Program-made: the position numbers and the translations under genes
The notes under the pieces: generated by a model
What the model saw: only the letters and a program-made list of their open reading frames with translations
What the model was told of the DNA's origin: nothing
The model's database searches: none
Part shown: one piece after another, positions 58,720 to 64,000 of the stretch
Layout of the letters: the number at the start of each line of letters is the position of its first letter
Position numbering within the stretch: the first letter of the stretch is position 1
Source: Eucalyptus grandis
Taxonomy: Eukaryota > Streptophyta > Magnoliopsida > Myrtales > Myrtaceae
NCBI RefSeq assembly: GCF_016545825.1
Contig: NC_052619.1
Coordinates: forward strand, 54,238,933 to 54,302,932
Length of the DNA stretch: 64,000 nucleotides
Direction of reading: 5' to 3'

Positions 58720-60260
58720 TGGAATTCATGAAATGGGCGGTGATGTCAGTTGAGTCTCACCAAAATCATCTACAATAGTTTTCACATGGTTTTGAGTACT
58801 CAAGGGCATTTAGTACTTAAAGAATCATGTGTCCATAAGTGGAAATTGACTGAAATAAGTAATGTTGATGAAAGGATCAAGATAATTAAAGATAGGCTAT
58901 CTAGTGAAAGAGTTCTCTTCCTTTTTGATGATGTTTACAAGAAGAAACAATTGAATGCACTTGCTTTACCAAAAAAAAAAAAACAATTGAATGCACTTGG
59001 GGGAAATATCTATGATATTCAAGCATTGCTGAATTCTTTGACACTAAGTATCAAGTGCTGATGGATCTCGAGATTCTTAGCGCTTCACATTGTTTATAAC
59101 TGAAGATAATCTCTTCCATTGGTCGCTGACATCTCTATCGAGGCTATCTTTTAGAACCACCACAATTACACAACTTCCCCTGTCGATTGGAGCTCTTACA
59201 AGCCTTGAACACTCGTCTTTGAAAGAATGTAGATGTATACAGAGGCTTCCAGACTCGAGTGGCAATCTACAATGGCTACTTGAGTTCAATATCTCCTACA
59301 CCTGCGTTAAAGAGCCACCTTCTCAATGGGAAACATTAAAAGTTTGAACGTTGTGAGGACGTATAATTGTTCCATTGAAAAGATACCCAGTGCCTTATGG
59401 TTTCTGTAAAAGCTTGAAGAAATAGATGCAGCAAGGTGCAAGCTTGCAACTGGAAACGATAAATGACATTTGCAGATATTCTTCTTTGAGAATCTTAAAA
59501 TTGACACTGATTTAAACATGACAATACCAAGGCTTTCTCATCTGCTTAAACATTGATTCATCAATGATGACACGTTTCAGATTTCTTAAACCTGATTAGT
59601 TTAAATGATTTGTATTTGGCCATTTGACAAGATGTTTACCCGTTGACAATAGTCCACTTGTGGAAAATCCTATGCCATGGTGCATTGTGAGATTAAATAA
59701 AATGGAGTCTTTGACCTTGTCATCTGCTGTTGTAACCACCTCATCAACAGATATTGGTGAGCTTTCTCTACTCAAAAGACTAGAACTCCGGTGTGCTAAT
59801 TGGCTGCGCCTCTAAAGGCTTCCCTCAAGTTTGTCTTATTTATCTGTTGAATCTTGATGGTGGAGGAGAACATCAATGGATCTCTCAAATATTAATGGTC
59901 TATCAGAACTAAGAATGGTAAAATCTGCAATAACAAAATTCAAGGCCTTGACTGTTTGAAAAATCTATGAATTCCAGAACTCTTCGATCTTGAAAAGGGA
60001 GAGTTTCTTTAATCCAACTCATTTGAAGAAGTTGAAGTCACTTGAACAAGATTATTGGAGTAATGTGGATTTTGTTCATTGCAAACTACTAGAACCTTTG
60101 GAAGAATTGTTGATTGGAGGCCCTGCCATACCGATCTAAGTTGATCGGGTCTAAATGCTTTGCAGAGAGGGGATAACATGTGTGAGGCCTGACTGTTTCA
60201 ACTTGACGAGGTTCAAATGATGCAATGTCTAGCATTGCTTAGGAGATTCATCCACTTCTC
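58720..60260 (+). pseudogene. Degenerate TNL remnant, copy B
   Basis: This is collinear with the remnant at 19.76-21.31 kb. It has a P-loop-like GIHEMGGD (58,724), a kinase-2 region IIKDRLSSERVLFLFDDV (58,880-58,940) with a duplicated 'KKKQLNAL' stretch separated by an A run at 58,971-58,983, LRR sequence at 59,090-59,340, and C-terminal LRR scraps to about 60,150. Stops and missing domains are shared with copy A. The VRLNKMESLTLSSAVVTTSS reading (59,690) is better preserved than in copy A. Confidence 0.8.
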
Positions 60261-61836
60261 GAAAAATTTAGAAGACATGCTCTACAAAGGAGTACATTTT
60301 CCAATAAGAAGTGCATGCAGTTCTTGAAAGGTCAAACATTTACAACCAAATATGTTGTCAAGAAAGCTCTGAAACATAAACAAATTGCTTATTGGCCTAG
60401 GTCCTTTTAGCAGACTTCATTATTGTTTTCCTCGAATCGTGTTCTTTATACTAAATTAGAATCACAATTTGACAAATTGACTTGAAACCTGCACTCTTGC
60501 ATTGTTAATTACTGGCCTTTTTGCAACCACTTTTAATTTTGAAGATGGATGGCTGCAAAATGCTCATGAAATGGACCATGGTTTCTTTTGATCTATTTCA
60601 TGAGTTAGATTTGGTTAAGACATATTCCCTTTTGACGATTTTGGTTGGTGAATAAATTTCTGGTAAAAGACTAAGTCAAACTGATATGCTAGTTTACTAT
60701 AGTCAAGTGCATTAATCTTGTCAATTTACACATTGGCCTTTTACGTGAGATCCTCGAAACTTGCTCGGTTGTACAATTTGAAGCTGATATCCATGCCCTG
60801 TAAATATTAACTTCACTACACCTTAAACAATGAAAGATATATCCAAAGTGTAGGTTTTCATCAGAGACAGAAGCTCTGTCATTCACCCTTTCGTTTTCCT
60901 TGAAATGGAGCTTTAGGTTTCAACATTGATAAGGAGAACCACTGCCCAACAAAAGTCCCACATGACAGCCTAAGCTTCTCTCTCTCTCGTAACAAGTAAG
61001 AGAAATTTACAGGGTCTTTCTATGCGAGTAAGCTGTGGTTAACTCAATTAATGCATAGAATTGACAACTAGCTCACCAAGTAAAGAAGACGACAATATAT
61101 TTTTCCCAACGCTTTGGTGTTGTACTCTTGGCTAACTTATCAACTATCGTAGGTATGGAGGACTTAGATGGTCTCTTGCACAATGTGCTGGTCATAATTA
61201 GCAATATATATCCTTTGAGGAAGGAAATTTAGTTCTTCAGCTTTCCACCAATGTTAGTTCCTGTATATCAAGGGAAGAAAAAAAGGTAAAAGCTTACAAC
61301 TCTCGTTCCAAAGGCTGATCAGTGTTACATGTCAAAGCCAAGATGACATAAATTGTTCCCTCCTAAAAGTTAAGATTTAGCAAAGGTTGCCAGTGGAAAT
61401 GATGCAAGACAAGGTCATCATCTGCTTCCAAGATGACTTGATGTAATAATTAATCAGCATAACTCCCCGCCAGACAACAGTTGAAGTACTTGCGCCAATA
61501 AGTCTTTAGTGACAATGTATTTACAAGAATGACACATTCAAAGCACTCTTTGCTTCACCTTATAAAACTGGTTAAGTCTGGTAAAGAAAGCCACGGGCCC
61601 AAGATAAGATTGAGAGGTCAACTAGGGAACGCATTCATTTAATAGAGATCACAGAGTTGTATTTACAAGAATGACACATTCAACTTCGCGCTATTTACAT
61701 TCAGAGTGAATTTGAGTAGAGCTCTTATGCGTCTTGTCATGGATGTGGCCAACAGATTGATGGAATCCATTTCATAACCGTCATCACAGAGGTCCCTGAT
61801 AATCTTTGAGAAACCAGGTGCTGACCCGGGAGCATT
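60261..61836. other. Intergenic duplicate of 21.3-22.9 kb
   Basis: This stretch is AT-rich and collinear with the copy A spacer. A short partial repeat of 'ttgtatttacaagaatgaca' occurs at 61,518 and 61,659. No conserved open frame was seen. The right end probably contains the lipase 3' untranslated region. Confidence 0.5.
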
Positions 61837-63002
61837 TTAACTGAAGTTGCTCTTGGCATCAGAATCTGAAGGCAGCCTCAATGCAGACGCAGAAGGATTC
61901 CTAGAAAGCAAAAGATTTCCTTTGACATCTTCACCTCCGTATTTCTTCAATTGTGCGTCCACTACGATTTTGCATGATCCCCATGTCTCAGCCATTAATC
62001 CCACGCCATAGTAGACTAAATGGTCTGCGATGCTGTTACCAGTTACCGATCTGCATGGATGCACCCTCATCAGTCATCCACATATATTCCTGGCAACAAA
62101 GGACTGACATTCTCTAGAACAAGCTGATTTGTCACGACTCATTGCATCTAGCATGACAAATCCACAAACTAATTGCTTGAACAAGTAGCCACAACTGAAA
62201 CTACCTCATTACCTGCTACATGATGGGTCTTCTCCAGAGCTATCACAAACTTTCTCGACCTGATAAACCAGACTACCAAATCCTACATTATACAGCCATA
62301 CCTACAACAAAGGGAACATTCCAAATACATGTGAACATTGACATAGAAAAGATTATGAGTAGTCACCAGAGTAGCAGGTGGAATCAAATCATTTTTGCAT
62401 TATCTTACATCAATATGTTTATCCGTGGCTTTCTTTGAGCTAGTCACCAATAATCATAAGCATTAGCAGACACACAACAATTAAAATGTGTATAATTGCA
62501 CAAAGCTTAAGACTAGGTCAAGACTAGGTTATCAGCCATCAGGAAAGAGAGAGAGAGAGTATATAGCAAACATTATTACGCGTCTTAAACTTTGGAATCA
62601 GTATGAAAAAACACAAGAAGGCTCTTGCAGGAATGAGAGTTACTCAAATATTTCTGAAAAGTCATGAGCACTATGGACCACCCTGCTTTGCTATGAAGAT
62701 GAAAAAACAAAACAGTTATCTTTTATAAGCTGAAAAAAGAGAGTACATACATCGTCAGAAGAAATGAGACTTTGGTTAGATAGGTTGGAAGAAATCCAAA
62801 GCCTTACCTCTCTAAGGAAGTGATGGTAAGTCTTCTGTGGGAACTGAGAATAGTATGGAAATAAATGAGGCACAATATCATGTCCATTAGTAATACGTAT
62901 TGTATTTGGCACATGGTCACTGTAGCAAGATGCAAACACTGCATTGCCAATACGAGGTTGTCCAAATGTTAAAACCTGAACATTCCGTGCTTCATGATTG
63001 AC
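61837..63002 (-). CDS. Class-3 lipase, copy B, last three exons (5' part beyond the window)
   Basis: The exons are 63002-62808, 62301-62213 and 62050-61837 on the minus strand, with sizes 195, 89 and 214 bp. They correspond to exons 8-10 of copy A. Exon 8 has TFGQPRIGNA-type sequence and NGHDIVP with the likely triad acid. Exon 9 reads VWLYNVGFGSLVYQVEKVCD then SSGEDPSCS without the deletion found in copy A. Exon 10 has SVTGNSIADHLVYYG, the likely catalytic histidine, and ends at TAA 61,839-61,837. Exon 7 with the nucleophile elbow would lie about 500 bp past the window, judging by the 1.5-kb intron of copy A. The intronic deletion after exon 8 does not touch the splice donor. This copy is likely functional. 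Confidence 0.82.
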
Positions 63003-64000
63003 CTGGAAATGATGTGTCCCCAGTTATATAAGTAGATCAGATGAATACTGGTCTGGAAAAAAACAGCTTCAGCACACAAAATTAGACAGCCAAATAACTT
63101 GAATGTTAATAAATCAATGGCACTGTCAGGATGGGCGAAAAAAACAGTGCATCAAAAACCATATATCACATTTCACATACAATGGTGAACAATAGAGCAG
63201 CCCTTTCTCTCCATGAGGTTTGAAGGTCTAGCGTTGCTCTGTCAAGTTCCCATCCACAACTTCCCCAACACCAAACCCCACACCCACAATAAAACCAACC
63301 CCACCCTCAGCTTCAAGAAAAGATGTCAACAATATGGAATAGTGGGATTGGGTGAATTCTAATCGAGGCGCATTTACATGCTGCCACAAGAAGCAACTGG
63401 ATGCTGGTGGCGTGAGCCACATTCTGCTAATGGCATAAACAAAAAATTCCTGGTTCATGGTGAAAATGCCCCTTGAACTCCAAAACATACAGTCATAAAT
63501 AGCAAAGGAGAAACTAAATAAAAAAAGAAGGGCCACAATGCATGGGCATGCTGTCACAATTGAATATAGAATAATTTTCAGCAAGAAACCAGAAAGCAAA
63601 AGTAACATTTTTAAATCATTTGTGTTAGGACAAAATGTTATGCTTGCTACTAGTACTTCAAGAAAAGGTATAGTCTATAGTTTATGCAACCTATGATTCT
63701 ATCATAGGCCACATTAATGTTTGACTCAAAAAAATCACCACTTGTCATGGAGAGAGAACAATGGGACGTGACTTTGGGGTGGGTACCATTTCTGGTACCA
63801 GTTCCACAACAAGTGCCTAGAAAAGTACACTGGGCCACTCTATTTAACAAAGCTGAGACAAAAAGCATGATTTGGACATTTAGAATTGGCTCCAGCCCAG
63901 TAATCTAACTGAAGAGGAGCTGCTTCATTTGACTAGAGAGAGACAGTCAGCAACAGTGCACGAACCACAAACTTGGGATCAATATATAATCTATCTTAAA
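63003..64000 (-). other. Intron of lipase copy B running off the window
   Basis: This is collinear with 24,137-25,110, the intron between exons 7 and 8 in copy A. The reading frames inside it are not conserved as coding sequence. The two copies still align at the window end ('tataatctatct' near 63,985 against 25,100). Confidence 0.75.

Noticed and set aside
62691..62939. Open frame reading through lipase exon 8 into REVRLWISSNLS...
   Set aside because: This is intron read-through. The proper exon 9 with VWLYNVGFGSLVY is at 62,213-62,301 and joins in frame to exons 8 and 10.
1..64000. tRNA, rRNA, LTR retrotransposon or endogenous viral sequence
   Set aside because: None was recognised. B-box-like words at 36,061 and near 30,785 sit in SINE-like contexts without a complete tRNA fold, and no paired long terminal repeats or viral domains were seen.

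Overview
The window is nuclear DNA of a eudicot plant. Genes have GT-AG introns, and the immune receptors are of the TIR class, which grasses lack. The base composition, L6-like receptors and many small DNA transposons would suit a woody rosid, possibly Myrtaceae, but the family assignment is a guess. The dominant theme is a cluster of TIR-NB-ARC-LRR (TNL) disease-resistance genes, in all states from intact to ruined, sitting in a repeat-rich background.

Layout. 1-7.4 kb: two copies of a non-coding TNL 5'-flank repeat, the second carrying a hAT-like element. 7.46-8.47 kb: a truncated LINE just upstream of TNL1. 8.6-18.1 kb: TNL1 runs directly and in frame into the NB-ARC domain of a second TNL, TNL2. 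The LRR region at the join has expanded to about sixteen 135-bp units, and the locus is broken by several indels and a nonsense codon. 18.1-22.9 kb: TNL 3' sequence and an old TNL remnant. 22.9-27.8 kb, minus strand: a ten-exon class-3 lipase gene with a 2-bp deletion in exon 9. 31.2-34.6 kb: a decayed 5' fragment of an ISWI chromatin remodeller joined to a TNL LRR remnant. 35.9-52.4 kb: more copies of the TNL 5'-flank repeat, now without TNLs. They are loaded with a SINE-like element, two hAT-like elements, a MITE, and a LINE that itself contains a hAT-like element. 52.7-57.0 kb: TNL3, a complete four-exon TNL of 1,215 residues. 57-64 kb: a collinear second copy of the 18-25 kb region, ending inside a second lipase gene whose exon 9 is intact.

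History. The block TNL - TNL remnant - lipase occurs twice (about 15.8-25.2 kb and 54.8-64.0 kb), so the remnant was already dead before the duplication. Four hAT-like insertions have 8-bp target-site duplications. Three of them have a recognisable empty site in a paralogous flank, so they came after the flank duplications. One hAT-like element lies inside a LINE that lies inside the flank repeat, which gives a relative order of events.

Function. TNL3 is the only locus that looks able to make a full receptor: an N-terminal hydrophobic anchor as in flax L6, a TIR with its catalytic glutamate, a complete NB-ARC, LRRs and an acidic tail. TNL1 could still make a 986-residue protein with complete TIR and NB-ARC domains and shortened LRRs. 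The lipase copy at 23-28 kb is predicted to lose its C-terminal catalytic histidine. The copy at 62-64 kb keeps it but leaves the window. Exon boundaries and domain calls were made by eye from splice signals, reading frame and comparison between copies.
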